The notes beneath the pieces are model-generated. The model saw only the letters and a list, made by a program, of their open reading frames with translations. It searched no databases and was not told where the DNA came from. The translations under genes were made by a program, and so were the position numbers. Shown here one piece after another: positions 27,244-35,637 of a stretch of DNA of 64,000 nt. Position 1 is the first letter of the stretch. Each line of letters begins with the position of its first letter. Source of the stretch: Methylobacterium nonmethylotrophicum (GTDB lineage: Bacteria; Pseudomonadota; Alphaproteobacteria; Rhizobiales; Beijerinckiaceae); assembly GCF_004745635.1 (NCBI RefSeq), contig NZ_SRLB01000002.1, forward strand, positions 358,927 to 422,926. The letters run 5' to 3'.

Positions 27244-27995
27244 GCGGATCGGTGACGGTGATCGGCCTCGGCCCCGGCGACCCGCGCTACCTGACGCCGG
27301 CCGCGCAAGCCGCCCTCGACGCGGCGGAGGACCTGATCGGCTATGTCCCCTACGTCGCCCGGGTGCCGGAGCGGCCGGGCCTGACGCGCCATGCCAGCGA
27401 CAACCGGGTCGAGGTCGACCGCGCCCGCCACGCCCTCGAACTCGCGGCGGCAGGCCGGCGGGTCGCGGTGGTGTCGGGGGGCGATCCCGGGGTCTTCGCC
27501 ATGGCGGCGGCCCTGTTCGAGGCGCTGGAGGCCGGCAACCCGGCCTGGCGCTCGCTTCCCATCACGGTCGAGCCCGGCATCACCGCGATGCTGGCGGCGG
27601 CCGCCCGGGTCGGCGCGCCGCTCGGCGGCGACTTCTGCGCCATCTCGCTGTCGGACAACCTGAAGCCCTGGGAGGTCATCACCGCGCGTCTCGACGCCGT
27701 GCTCGCCGCCGATCTCGTCGTCGCGCTCTACAACCCGGTCTCGCGGGCCCGGCCCTGGCAGCTCGGCGCGGCCCTCGACCTCGCGGCCGAGCACCGGGCC
27801 CCCGATACGCCGGTGATCCTGGCCCGCGCCGTCGGCCGGCCCGACGAGGCGGTCCGCGTCCTGCCGCTTGCGAAGGCGCGGCACGCCGAGGCCGACATGG
27901 CGACCCTGGTGATGATCGGGGCGAGCGCCACCCGGCTGATCCCGCGCGACGGCCGGGAGCCCTTCGTCTACACCCCGCGGTCGGTCGCCCGATGA
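27240..27995 (+). CDS. cobJ: precorrin-3B C17-methyltransferase
   Basis: Ring-contracting methyltransferase, 251 residues. Key blocks are VIGLGPGDPRYLTPAAQAAL, GYVPYVARVPERPG, VVSGGDPGVFAMA and EPGITAMLAAAARVGAPLG, then LSDNLKPWEVI and ALYNPVSRAR. The GTG start overlaps cobI. The 3' end overlaps the convergent cobK by 28 bp. Confidence 0.96.
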   Translation: MSGSVTVIGLGPGDPRYLTPAAQAALDAAEDLIGYVPYVARVPERPGLTRHASDNRVEVDRARHALELAAAGRRVAVVSGGDPGVFAMAAALFEALEAGNPAWRSLPITVEPGITAMLAAAARVGAPLGGDFCAISLSDNLKPWEVITARLDAVLAADLVVALYNPVSRARPWQLGAALDLAAEHRAPDTPVILARAVGRPDEAVRVLPLAKARHAEADMATLVMIGASATRLIPRDGREPFVYTPRSVAR

Positions 27996-28723
27996 GCGTC
28001 GAGCCAGGCCAGGGCGGCGTCGGGATCGGCGACATGCGGCCCGTCCGGCGGGACGGGCTGGCGCACGATCACCACCGGCAGGCGCAGGGCCCGCGCCGCC
28101 GCGATCTTGCCGTAGGTCGCGGACCCGCCCGAATTCTTGGTCACCAGCACCGCGACGCCGTGATCCCGCATCAGCGCGGCCTCGTCCTCGGCGCCGAACG
28201 GCCCGCGGGCCTCGATCGCCGTGACGGCGATCCCCGGCAGCGCGTCGCCGACCGGCTCGATGGTGCGCACGAGGTAGCGGTGCTGCGGCGCCGCCGCGAA
28301 GGCGGGAAGTTCCAGGCGGCCGACGGTCAGGAACACGCGAAGCGGGGCGGTGCCCAGCGCCGGCACGGCCTGCGCCACGCTGTCGACCTCGTGCCACTCG
28401 TCGCCGGGCCGGCGGGCCCAGGGCGGGCGGCGCAAGGCCAGCAACGGCACCCCGGCGGCCCGGCTCGCCGCCGCGGCGTTGCGGGAGATGATCGTGGCGA
28501 AGGGATGGGTGGCGTCCACCAGCGCCGCGATGCCGTGCTCGCGGAGATACGCGGCGAGCCCGTCGGCGCCGCCGAACCCGCCGATGCGGGTGCGCGCCGG
28601 CAGGGCGACGGGCGCCGCCGTGCGCCCGGCGAGGGACAGGGTGACGTCGTAATCCGGACGGTCGGCGAGCAGCCGGACCAGGCCGGCGGCCTCGGTGGTG
28701 CCGCCCAGGAGGAGGATGCGCAT
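27968..28723 (-). CDS. cobK: precorrin-6A reductase
   Basis: NADPH-dependent reductase of the corrin pathway, 251 residues. [20 protein letters not shown] is the nucleotide-binding N-terminus; LVDATHPFATIISRNAAAA and VTKNSGGSATYGKIAAAR are diagnostic. It is the only pathway gene reversed within the cobJ-cobL run. Its start codon shares the tetranucleotide CATG (28721-28724) with the cobL start on the other strand, and its 3' end overlaps cobJ. A GAGAAGG site lies upstream. Confidence 0.95.
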   Translation of the reverse strand: MRILLLGGTTEAAGLVRLLADRPDYDVTLSLAGRTAAPVALPARTRIGGFGGADGLAAYLREHGIAALVDATHPFATIISRNAAAASRAAGVPLLALRRPPWARRPGDEWHEVDSVAQAVPALGTAPLRVFLTVGRLELPAFAAAPQHRYLVRTIEPVGDALPGIAVTAIEARGPFGAEDEAALMRDHGVAVLVTKNSGGSATYGKIAAARALRLPVVIVRQPVPPDGPHVADPDAALAWLDAHRATDRGV

Positions 28724-29966
28724 GGCCGCCTTCTCGCCTGAGGCCCGCTCCGTGTCGAGCGCCACACCCTGGCTCTTCATCGTCGGCATCGGCGAGGACG
28801 GGCGGGCCGGCCTCTCGCCCGCTGCCGCCGCCGCCCTCGACCGCGCCGGGCTGGTGGTCGGCGGGCGCCGCCATCTGGAGCTTGCCGCGCCGCTTTCCGC
28901 CGAGACCCTGGCCTGGCCGAGCCCGCTCGCCGAGGCCTATCCGGCGATCCTCGCCCGCCGCGGGCAGCCGACCTGCGTGCTCGCCACCGGCGATCCTTTC
29001 CATTACGGCGTCGGCGCCGAGCTCGCCCGGCTGGTGCCGGCCGGCGAGATCGCGGCCTACCCGCAAGCCTCCGCCTTCAGCCTGGCCGCCGCCCGTCTCG
29101 GCTGGCCGCTCGCCGAGACCGCCTGCCTGACCCTGCACGGGCGGGCGCTCGAACGGGTGATCCCGCATCTCCAGCCCGGCGCCCGGCTCCTCGTCCTGTC
29201 CTGGGACGGCGCGACGCCGGACAAGCTCGCCGCCCTGATGACCGCGCGCGGCTTCCCGCGCTCGCGCCTCACCGTGCTCGAGGCGATGGGCGGCCCGCGC
29301 GAGCGCCGCCGCAGCGCCCTCGCGGCGGAGTTTTCGGAGGGCGAGATCGACCCGCTCAACACCATCGCGGTCGAGGTGGTGGCGGAACCGGACGCCCGGG
29401 TGATCCCGCTCAGCCCCGGCCTCGACGATGCCTGGTTCGAGACCGACGGCCAGCTCACCAAGGCCGAGATCCGCGCCGTCACCCTGGCGGCCTTGCGCCC
29501 CCGCGCCGGCCAGCTCCTCTGGGACGTCGGCGCCGGCTCGGGGTCGATCAGCATCGAGTGGTGCCTGCTCCATCCGGCGAGCCGCGCGGTCGCGGTCGAG
29601 GCGCGGGAGGAACGCGCCGCCCGCATCCGCCGCAACGCCCTTGACCTCGGCGTGCCCGACCTCGCGGTCGTGGTCGGCCGCGCACCCGAGGCGCTCGCCG
29701 CGCTGCCGGCGCCGGACGCGGCCTTCCTGGGCGGCGGCGTCTCCGACCCGGCGCTGGTCGCGGCAGTGCTTGAGGCCCTGCCGGTCGGCGGCCGCCTCGT
29801 CGCCAACGCGGTGACGCTGGAGAGCGAGGCCCTGCTGCTGCGGCTCCATTCCGAGCGCGGCGGGACCCTGCGGCGGCTCTCCGTCGCCCGGGCGGAGCCG
29901 GTCGGCCATCTCACCGGCTGGCGCCCGGCAATGCCGGTGACGCAATGGGCGCTGACGAAGCCGTGA
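28722..29966 (+). CDS. cobL: precorrin-6Y C5,15-methyltransferase (decarboxylating)
   Basis: Bifunctional methyltransferase/decarboxylase of 414 residues, a fusion of CbiE-like and CbiT-like halves. The N-terminal half has [17 protein letters not shown] and [16 protein letters not shown]; the C-terminal half has [19 protein letters not shown], the SAM-binding motif. The AGGAGGAGG before its ATG lies inside the antisense cobK coding start. The stop overlaps the GTG of cobE. Confidence 0.96.
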   Translation: MAAFSPEARSVSSATPWLFIVGIGEDGRAGLSPAAAAALDRAGLVVGGRRHLELAAPLSAETLAWPSPLAEAYPAILARRGQPTCVLATGDPFHYGVGAELARLVPAGEIAAYPQASAFSLAAARLGWPLAETACLTLHGRALERVIPHLQPGARLLVLSWDGATPDKLAALMTARGFPRSRLTVLEAMGGPRERRRSALAAEFSEGEIDPLNTIAVEVVAEPDARVIPLSPGLDDAWFETDGQLTKAEIRAVTLAALRPRAGQLLWDVGAGSGSISIEWCLLHPASRAVAVEAREERAARIRRNALDLGVPDLAVVVGRAPEALAALPAPDAAFLGGGVSDPALVAAVLEALPVGGRLVANAVTLESEALLLRLHSERGGTLRRLSVARAEPVGHLTGWRPAMPVTQWALTKP

Positions 29967-30454
29967 CGCCCCTCACCATCCAGGCGCGGGTGCCGGGCGC
30001 CGCCCCGCCGCCGCAGGTGCTCCGCGGTCCCGCCCGCTCGCCCGCCACCGGGGCGCTCCGCCCCGTCGTCGCCGGCATCGGCTTCCGCCACGCCACGACG
30101 CCGGACGAGATCCTGACCCTGGTGGCGGCGGGCCTGCGGCAGGCGGACCTCGCCGGCGCGCGCCTCTCGGCGCTCGCCACGGCGGCCGACCGCGCGGGCG
30201 ATTCCGCCATCCGGGCCGCGGCCGAGACCCTGGGCGTGCCGGTCGTCGCCGTCGCGGTCGAGGCCCTGCGCGAGGCCGGCCGCCGGGTCGTCACCCGCTC
30301 GGCGCGGATCGAGGCCTCGCGCGGCGTCGGCTCGCTCGCCGAGGCCGCGGCGCTCGCCGCCGCCGGCCCGGACGCCCGCCTCGTCCTGCCCCGCATCGCC
30401 AGCGCGGGCGCCACCTGCGCGCTCGCCGCCAGCGGAGACGATCTCCCGTCATGA
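29963..30454 (+). CDS. cobE: cobalamin biosynthesis protein CobE
   Basis: Small protein of 163 residues related to the C-terminal domain of CbiG. The conserved core begins [16 protein letters not shown] and continues with a segment ending [23 protein letters not shown]. The precise reaction is not settled for this family. I use the GTG at 29963 that overlaps the cobL stop; an in-frame ATG at 29945 is also possible. It is coupled to cobM (ATGA). Confidence 0.88.
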   Translation: MTPLTIQARVPGAAPPPQVLRGPARSPATGALRPVVAGIGFRHATTPDEILTLVAAGLRQADLAGARLSALATAADRAGDSAIRAAAETLGVPVVAVAVEALREAGRRVVTRSARIEASRGVGSLAEAAALAAAGPDARLVLPRIASAGATCALAASGDDLPS

Positions 30455-31212
30455 TCCACTTCATCGGCGCCGGGCCGGGCGCGGCCGACCTCATCACCGT
30501 GCGGGGCCGCGACCTCATCGCCCGCTGCCCGGTCTGCCTGCATGCCGGCTCCCTGGTCGCGCCCGAGATCCTGTCCTGGTGCCCGCCGGGCGCCCGGATC
30601 GTCGACACCGCACCGCTCTCCCTCGACGCGATCATCGCCACGATGGCGGAGGCGCACGCGGGCGGGCTCGAGGTGACGCGGCTGCATTCCGGCGACCTCT
30701 CGATCTGGAGCGCGGTGGCCGAGCAGACCCGCCGCCTCGACCGGCTCGGGATCCCGTACGACCTCACCCCGGGCGTGCCCTCCTTCGCGGCCGCCGCCTC
30801 GGTGCTCGGGCGCGAGCTGACCGTGCCGGAGGTGGCCCAGTCGGTGGTGCTGACCCGCACCAGCGGCCGCGCCTCGGCGATGCCGGAGACCGAGCGCCTC
30901 GCCGCCTTTGCGGCGACCCGCGCGACGCTCGCCATCCACCTGTCGATCCACGTGATCGCGGCGGTGGTGGCCGAGCTGGTGCCGCATTACGGGCCGGACT
31001 GCCCGGCGGCCGTGGTGTTTCGCGCCACCTGGCCGGACGAGCGGGTGCTGCGCGGGACCCTCGCCGACATCGCCGAGCAGGTCGCAGCGGCCGGGCTGGA
31101 GCGGACGGCCCTGATCCTGGTCGGGCCGGCCCTCGGGGCGACGGAGTTCCGGGAGAGCGCGCTCTACGCGGCGGATTACGACCGGCGGTTTCGGCCGGGC
31201 TCCGGGTCGTAA
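30451..31212 (+). CDS. cobM: precorrin-4 C11-methyltransferase
   Basis: SAM-dependent corrin methyltransferase, 253 residues. Signature blocks are [47 protein letters not shown] and [20 protein letters not shown], then [16 protein letters not shown]. The gene ends the rightward cobN-cobM run; 31 bp separate its stop from the convergent small membrane protein gene. Confidence 0.97.
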   Translation: MIHFIGAGPGAADLITVRGRDLIARCPVCLHAGSLVAPEILSWCPPGARIVDTAPLSLDAIIATMAEAHAGGLEVTRLHSGDLSIWSAVAEQTRRLDRLGIPYDLTPGVPSFAAAASVLGRELTVPEVAQSVVLTRTSGRASAMPETERLAAFAATRATLAIHLSIHVIAAVVAELVPHYGPDCPAAVVFRATWPDERVLRGTLADIAEQVAAAGLERTALILVGPALGATEFRESALYAADYDRRFRPGSGS

Positions 31213-31243
31213 CGACCCCGGAGCCGATCGAAAGCGCCGACGC

Positions 31244-31645
31244 TCAAAACAGTCCCGCCACCCATTCCGCTGCATAGGTGTCGAACAGGACGATCAGCGC
31301 CATCGCAGACAACGTGTGCCACAGGCTCCGCAGGAGGAATGGCGCGGAGATTGCGACCGCGACGGATACGATCAGAATGATGTGAGATTTGAGATAGATC
31401 TCCTTGTTGCTGTAATTCCAACTGCCGCCTTCGAGCGGACCTTCCGTCATCCCCCACGGATAGCAATCGTTGCCCACAGGGCGATACACATCCCGGCAAT
31501 CGAATGACGAATGCGCTTCAAAAAATTCAAATATCAATGCCAACAAAAGAACGACAAGAATAATCTGAATAAATATCTCTATATTTTTCGGTCGACGAAG
31601 TTTGAAGGGATTGGAGAATGTCACTGAAGTAAGCATGAGCGCCAT
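31244..31645 (-). CDS. hypothetical membrane protein
   Basis: Protein of 133 residues, not recognised. It has a hydrophobic segment near the N-terminus (IFIQIILVVLLLALIFEFF), a loop with two Cys (FDCRDVYRPVGNDCYPWG), and two more hydrophobic segments near the C-terminus (IILIVSVAVAISAPFLL and MALIVLFDTYAAEW). The gene is clearly more AT-rich than the flanking cob genes, suggesting later acquisition. A GTG at 31675 would add ten residues. It interrupts the cobalamin cluster between cobM and cbiD, with no evident link to the pathway. Confidence 0.6.
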   Translation of the reverse strand: MALMLTSVTFSNPFKLRRPKNIEIFIQIILVVLLLALIFEFFEAHSSFDCRDVYRPVGNDCYPWGMTEGPLEGGSWNYSNKEIYLKSHIILIVSVAVAISAPFLLRSLWHTLSAMALIVLFDTYAAEWVAGLF

Positions 31646-31711
31646 CGATTTATCCCAATGTCCGTGAGTCGCCACGGAAGCAAGGGCGGATGTCTGGCAT
31701 GATGTGCGCCA

Positions 31712-32815
31712 TCACCCCACCGGATGAAACGGCGCCCGCCCGACCAGCCCGCCCTCCCGGTCGAACACCACGACCTCGAGCGAACTGCCCGAGCCCGCCA
31801 GCGCACGAGCCGCCGTCGCCCAGGCGTAGCGGGCGACGAGGTCGGCGAGCGGCAGGTCGCGGCCTTGCGCCAGGCGCAGCACCTCGAGGGCGGTGTTGGC
31901 CCCAGCGGCCCGCCGGGCGAGGTCGATGTCGCCCCCGGCTTCCGTCACGCGCTCGCTGAGCCAGGCGAGGTCGACCGGCCCCGAGCGCGAGTGCAGGTCG
32001 AGGAGGCCGTGCCCGAGCTTCGCCATCTTGGCGATGCCGCCCGCCACCGTCACCCGCGGGACCGGGTGGCGGCGCAGGTATTTCAGCATGCCGCCGGCGA
32101 AGTCGCCCATGTCGATCAGGGCCTGGGGCGGCAGGCCGTACAGGCGCGCCACCGCCTCCTCCGAGGTCGAGCCGGTGGCACCCGCGACGTGGTCGAGGGC
32201 GCCGGCGCGGGCGACGTCGATGCCGCGGTGGATCGTGTCGATCCAGGCGGCGCAGGAATACGGCACCACCACCCCGGTCGTGCCGAGCACCGACAGGCCG
32301 CCGAGGATGCCGAGGCGCGGGTTCAGGGTCTTCAGCGCCAGCGCCTCGCCGCCGGGAATCGCGACCTCCACGACGACGTCCGGCGGACCGCCGAGGCCGG
32401 CGGCGGCCTCCGCGATCGCCGCCGCGATCATCCGCCGGGGCACCGGGTTGATCGCCGGCTCGCCCACCGGCAGCGGCAGCCCGGCCCGGGTCACCGTGCC
32501 GACGCCCGGGCCGGCCCGGAAGGTCACGCCGGAGCCCGGCGGCCCCGGCCTCACGGTGGCGAGGACCAGGACCCCGTGGGTCACGTCGGGATCGTCGCCG
32601 GCATCCTTCACGACCCCGGCGCGGGCGCCGCCCTCCACGGCCTCGGCCCGCGCCAGGGCGAAGGCGGGCCGGGCGCCGCTCGGCAGCGGGATCTCGACCG
32701 GGTCCGGGAAGGCGCCGGTCACGAGCCCCGCATAGGCGGCCTTGGCGGCGGCCGCCGCGCAGGCGCCGGTGGTCCAGCCGCGGCGCAGGGTCTCCCGTGG
32801 TCGTGTCGCGTCCAT
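31712..32815 (-). CDS. cbiD: cobalt-precorrin-5B C1-methyltransferase type CbiD
   Basis: C-1 methylating enzyme of 367 residues. The N-terminus has RRGWTTGACAAAAAKAAY, followed by TFRAGPGVGTVTRAGLPLPV, GGLSVLGTTGVVVPYS and AGGIAKMAKLGHGLLDLHS, all CbiD signatures. In textbook aerobic pathways this step is done by CobF; here cobG, cobN and cbiD occur together with no cobF in view. The ATG at 32815 is close to the divergent cobB start (62 bp). Confidence 0.94.
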   Translation of the reverse strand: MDATRPRETLRRGWTTGACAAAAAKAAYAGLVTGAFPDPVEIPLPSGARPAFALARAEAVEGGARAGVVKDAGDDPDVTHGVLVLATVRPGPPGSGVTFRAGPGVGTVTRAGLPLPVGEPAINPVPRRMIAAAIAEAAAGLGGPPDVVVEVAIPGGEALALKTLNPRLGILGGLSVLGTTGVVVPYSCAAWIDTIHRGIDVARAGALDHVAGATGSTSEEAVARLYGLPPQALIDMGDFAGGMLKYLRRHPVPRVTVAGGIAKMAKLGHGLLDLHSRSGPVDLAWLSERVTEAGGDIDLARRAAGANTALEVLRLAQGRDLPLADLVARYAWATAARALAGSGSSLEVVVFDREGGLVGRAPFHPVG

Positions 32816-32877
32816 GCGGCGTGGTATCACCGCGGACCGGCGCGGTGAATGCGCGCCATCGGAAGAGACAGCACCCC

Positions 32878-34215
32878 GTGACCGCACGTCCCGCCCGCGG
32901 CCTCCTCGTCGCCGCCGCCCGCTCCGGCTCCGGCAAGACCACCGTGACCCTCGCCCTGCTGCGGGCCCTGCGCCGCCGGGGGCTGGCGGTCGCCGGGGCG
33001 AAATGCGGGCCGGACTACATCGACCCCGCCTTCCACGCCGCCGCCACCGGCCGGCCGAGCTACAACCTCGACAGCTTCGCGATGGACGGCGCCCTCCTCG
33101 ATGCCGTGGCGGGCGCCGCCGGCGACGCGGCCGAGCTGGTCGTGGCGGAGGGCTCGATGGGCCTGTTCGACGGCGTCGTGGCCGAGGAGGGCCGCAGCGG
33201 CGCCAATGCCGACGTCGCGGCGCGCTATGGCTGGCCGGTGGTGCTGGTGCTCGACGTCTCGGGCGCGGCCCAGTCGGCCGCCGCCACCGCCCTCGGGGTC
33301 CGGTCCTACGACCCGCGCCTGACGCTGGCGGGGGTGATCCTCAACAAGGTCGCGAGCCCGCGCCACCGGCGCCTGGTCGAGGCGGGCCTGTCCCGCATCG
33401 GCATCCCGGTGCTCGGCGCCGTCCCGCGGGAGGCCGCCCTCGTCCTGCCCGAGCGCCATCTCGGCCTGATCCAGGCCGGCGAGACCGACGACCTGGAGGC
33501 CCGCCTCGACCGGCTGGCCGATCTGGCGGAGGCCTCGATCGATCTCGACGCCGTCCTGACCGCCGCCGGCGGCCGGGTGCCGGAGCCCCGGCGCGGGTCG
33601 GAGCCCGGGCGGCTTCCGCCGCCGCCGGGCCGGCGCCTCGCGGTCGCGCGCGACGCCGCGTTCTCGTTCGTCTATCCCCATCTCGAGGCCGGCTGGCGGG
33701 CGGCCGGGGCCGAGATCGTGCCGTTCTCGCCGCTCGCCGACGAGGTGCCGCCGCCGGATTGCGACGCCTGCTGGCTGCCCGGCGGCTATCCGGAGCTCCA
33801 TGCCGGACGGATCGCCGCCGCGACCCGCTTCCTCGACGGCCTGCGGGCCTTCGCCGGGACCCGGCCGATCCACGGCGAGTGCGGCGGCTACATGGTGCTG
33901 GGCGAGAGCCTGGAGGATGCCGAGGGCGCGACCCACCGCATGGCCGGCCTCCTGCCGGTCGCGACCTCCTACGCCAAGCGCCGGCTGCATCTCGGCTACC
34001 GGATCGCGACGCTGCTCGCGGACGGGGCGCTCGGCGCGGCCGGGCAGCGCCTCGTCGGGCACGAATTCCACTATGCCAGCGAGGTCACAGGCGTCCCCGG
34101 GCCGGCCGAGGCCCTGGCGGAGGTGACCGACGCGGAAGGCCGTCCCCTCGGGCCGGCCGGGCACCGGCGCGGCCGGGTCAGCGGCAGCTTCTTCCACCTG
34201 GTCGGGCTGCGCTGA
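32878..34215 (+). CDS. cobB: cobyrinic/hydrogenobyrinic acid a,c-diamide synthase
   Basis: Glutamine-dependent amidotransferase of 445 residues that amidates the a and c side chains of the macrocycle. The N-terminal P-loop-like motif is AARSGSGKTTVTLALLRAL, GAKCGPDYIDPAFH is characteristic of CobB/CbiA, and the C-terminal class I glutaminase domain has the nucleophilic Cys in IHGECGGYMVLGE. The GTG at 32878 follows GGAAGAG at somewhat long spacing. It ends the cobalamin block. Confidence 0.94.
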   Translation: MTARPARGLLVAAARSGSGKTTVTLALLRALRRRGLAVAGAKCGPDYIDPAFHAAATGRPSYNLDSFAMDGALLDAVAGAAGDAAELVVAEGSMGLFDGVVAEEGRSGANADVAARYGWPVVLVLDVSGAAQSAAATALGVRSYDPRLTLAGVILNKVASPRHRRLVEAGLSRIGIPVLGAVPREAALVLPERHLGLIQAGETDDLEARLDRLADLAEASIDLDAVLTAAGGRVPEPRRGSEPGRLPPPPGRRLAVARDAAFSFVYPHLEAGWRAAGAEIVPFSPLADEVPPPDCDACWLPGGYPELHAGRIAAATRFLDGLRAFAGTRPIHGECGGYMVLGESLEDAEGATHRMAGLLPVATSYAKRRLHLGYRIATLLADGALGAAGQRLVGHEFHYASEVTGVPGPAEALAEVTDAEGRPLGPAGHRRGRVSGSFFHLVGLR

Positions 34216-34254
34216 CGGCCAAGATGACGGCCAAGAGGCCGCCAGACGAGGTCG

Positions 34255-34665
34255 CTAGGCGGCGGCCGGCCCGTCGCCGCTCGCGGCGGCGGCCCGGCCG
34301 AGGCGGGCGGCGGAGCGCACGATCGCCAGGACTTCGCGGCGCAGCTGCTCGTCCTCGATCTGCACGTAGGCGCGCAGGAGCTCGATCGCGCCCTGCGCGC
34401 TCAGGAAGCCGAAGACGTTGTCGTCACCGGTCTCGGGGCCGGTCTGGTCCTCGAAGAAGGCCGAGACCGGAACCTCGAGCAGCCGGGCGATCTCGCGCAG
34501 GCGGCCGGCGCCGACCCGGTTCTGGCCCTTCTCGTACTTCTGGACCTGCTGGAAGGTCACGCCGACGGCGTTGCCGAGAGCGGTCTGGCTCAGACCCTTG
34601 GCCTTGCGCAGGGCCGTGATGCGGACGCCGACGAGCCGGTCGACCTCAGTGGTTTGCTTGGGCAT
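34255..34665 (-). CDS. XRE-family transcriptional regulator
   Basis: DNA-binding regulator of 136 residues. The helix-turn-helix is at about residues 14-68 (RITALRKAKGLSQTALGNAV, then TFQQVQKYEKGQNRV). The C-terminal part is helical and may dimerise. It belongs to the common alphaproteobacterial group of short XRE proteins; its targets cannot be told from here. Its stop lies 40 bp from the convergent cobB stop. Confidence 0.88.
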   Translation of the reverse strand: MPKQTTEVDRLVGVRITALRKAKGLSQTALGNAVGVTFQQVQKYEKGQNRVGAGRLREIARLLEVPVSAFFEDQTGPETGDDNVFGFLSAQGAIELLRAYVQIEDEQLRREVLAIVRSAARLGRAAAASGDGPAAA

Positions 34666-35225
34666 CGGTCCTCAACGTCTTCGTTCTGGCCTGCCGGAAG
34701 CCCCCTCCCCGGTTCCCGAGGGCCGCCGTCCCGCGTCGTTCATGCCCCGCGCGACGGCCGGTGCGCCCCGGCCCGGCCACCCCGCGGATCTGTCCCTCTC
34801 GGGCCGGCGGCGAAGAAGCCTCGCCTCCTGCCCGCGCACCCCATTCTCGTCCACCTCATCGAGGCAGGACCGTCTCGGTCTCGGCCGCCGAGGCCCGCAA
34901 GCGTCCCGATCCGGAACGCCACGCCAGCCTCGCCGGAGAATTCCAGCCGGCCGGCGCACGCCGCAGGCCGCCCTTCCCCACCCGCCCGTGCCGTGCTGCT
35001 GCCACGCTGCAGGCGCGGATGCGGGTCTGCCATGCAACCCAACTCCCGTCTACACGCTCCGAGCGAATTCCCCAAGGGAACAAAGGTGAAAAAAATACTG
35101 AGTTGCGCGGCTCACTCAGCTTGGAGCCGAAAGGTTCCGGGGCCGACCGGCCCCGTCACCTTGCCGTCGGCGCGGCGGCCCCCATCTCCTCGGCCGGGGC
35201 CGTGCGCGCCGGAAGGATGCCATTC
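34666..35225. other. intergenic region of 560 bp without a supported gene
   Basis: This is the upstream region of both the leftward XRE gene and the rightward haem oxygenase gene. Most of it is GC-rich with no convincing frame. Near the right end the composition shifts (GTGAAAAAAATACTGAGT) and a CTGAGT...ACTCAG inverted repeat appears at about 35097-35118. That could be a promoter/operator for the haem oxygenase gene, but no known iron box is recognised with confidence. Confidence 0.4.
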
Positions 35226-35555
35226 ATGTTCATCGCCATGAACCGGTTCAAGGTCTACAAGGAGGCCGCCCAGGACTTCGAGCAGGTCTGGCTCGGGCGC
35301 GACAGCCACCTGGGTGAGATGCCGGGCTTCGTCGAGTTCCATCTGCTGCGCGGACCGGAGGCCGAGGACCACGTGCTCTACGCTTCGCACACCGTCTGGG
35401 CCTCGCGGGGCGACTTCGAGGCCTGGACGCGGTCTGAGCAGTTCCGCAAGGCGCATAGCCGCGCCCCCGGGACCCGGCCGCTCTATCTCGGCCATCCGCA
35501 ATTCGAAGGATTCGAGACGATCCAGACCGTGGCCCGGGATCAGGCGGCCGAGTAG
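35226..35555 (+). CDS. IsdG/HmuQ-type haem-degrading monooxygenase
   Basis: Small ABM-fold protein of 109 residues, starting MFIAMNRFKVYKEAA. It keeps the residues needed for haem degradation in IsdG: Asn6 near the N-terminus, Trp67 in FEAWTRSEQF and His77 in RKAHSRA, with spacing essentially as in the staphylococcal enzymes. FVEFHLLRGPEAEDHVLYASHTVW and LYLGHPQFEGFE are typical of rhizobial HmuQ/HmuD-like proteins. A GGAAGG site precedes the ATG at 35226. It probably releases iron from haem. It stands alone, with no haem transporter next to it. Confidence 0.82.
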   Translation: MFIAMNRFKVYKEAAQDFEQVWLGRDSHLGEMPGFVEFHLLRGPEAEDHVLYASHTVWASRGDFEAWTRSEQFRKAHSRAPGTRPLYLGHPQFEGFETIQTVARDQAAE

Positions 35556-35572
35556 GACGTCGGGCACGACTC

Positions 35573-35604
35573 GAGGCCCGGGGCGCAAGGACGCCCCGGG
35601 CCTC
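35573..35604. terminator. strong hairpin between convergent genes
   Basis: A perfect 13-bp inverted repeat, GAGGCCCGGGGCG and CGCCCCGGGCCTC, with a 6-base loop. It lies 17 bp after the haem oxygenase stop and 33 bp from the MFS gene stop on the other strand. There is no long T-run, so termination strength is uncertain, but the position suits a shared bidirectional terminator. Confidence 0.7.
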
Positions 35605-35637
35605 TCCGTCCGAACCGGTCTCAGGCGGCCTTGATCG

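Noticed and set aside
27198..29945. A 915-codon open frame antisense to cobJ and cobL
   Set aside because: Low-complexity translation outside cobK, opposite to clear methyltransferase genes. Only the different frame at 27968-28723 encodes a real protein (CobK).
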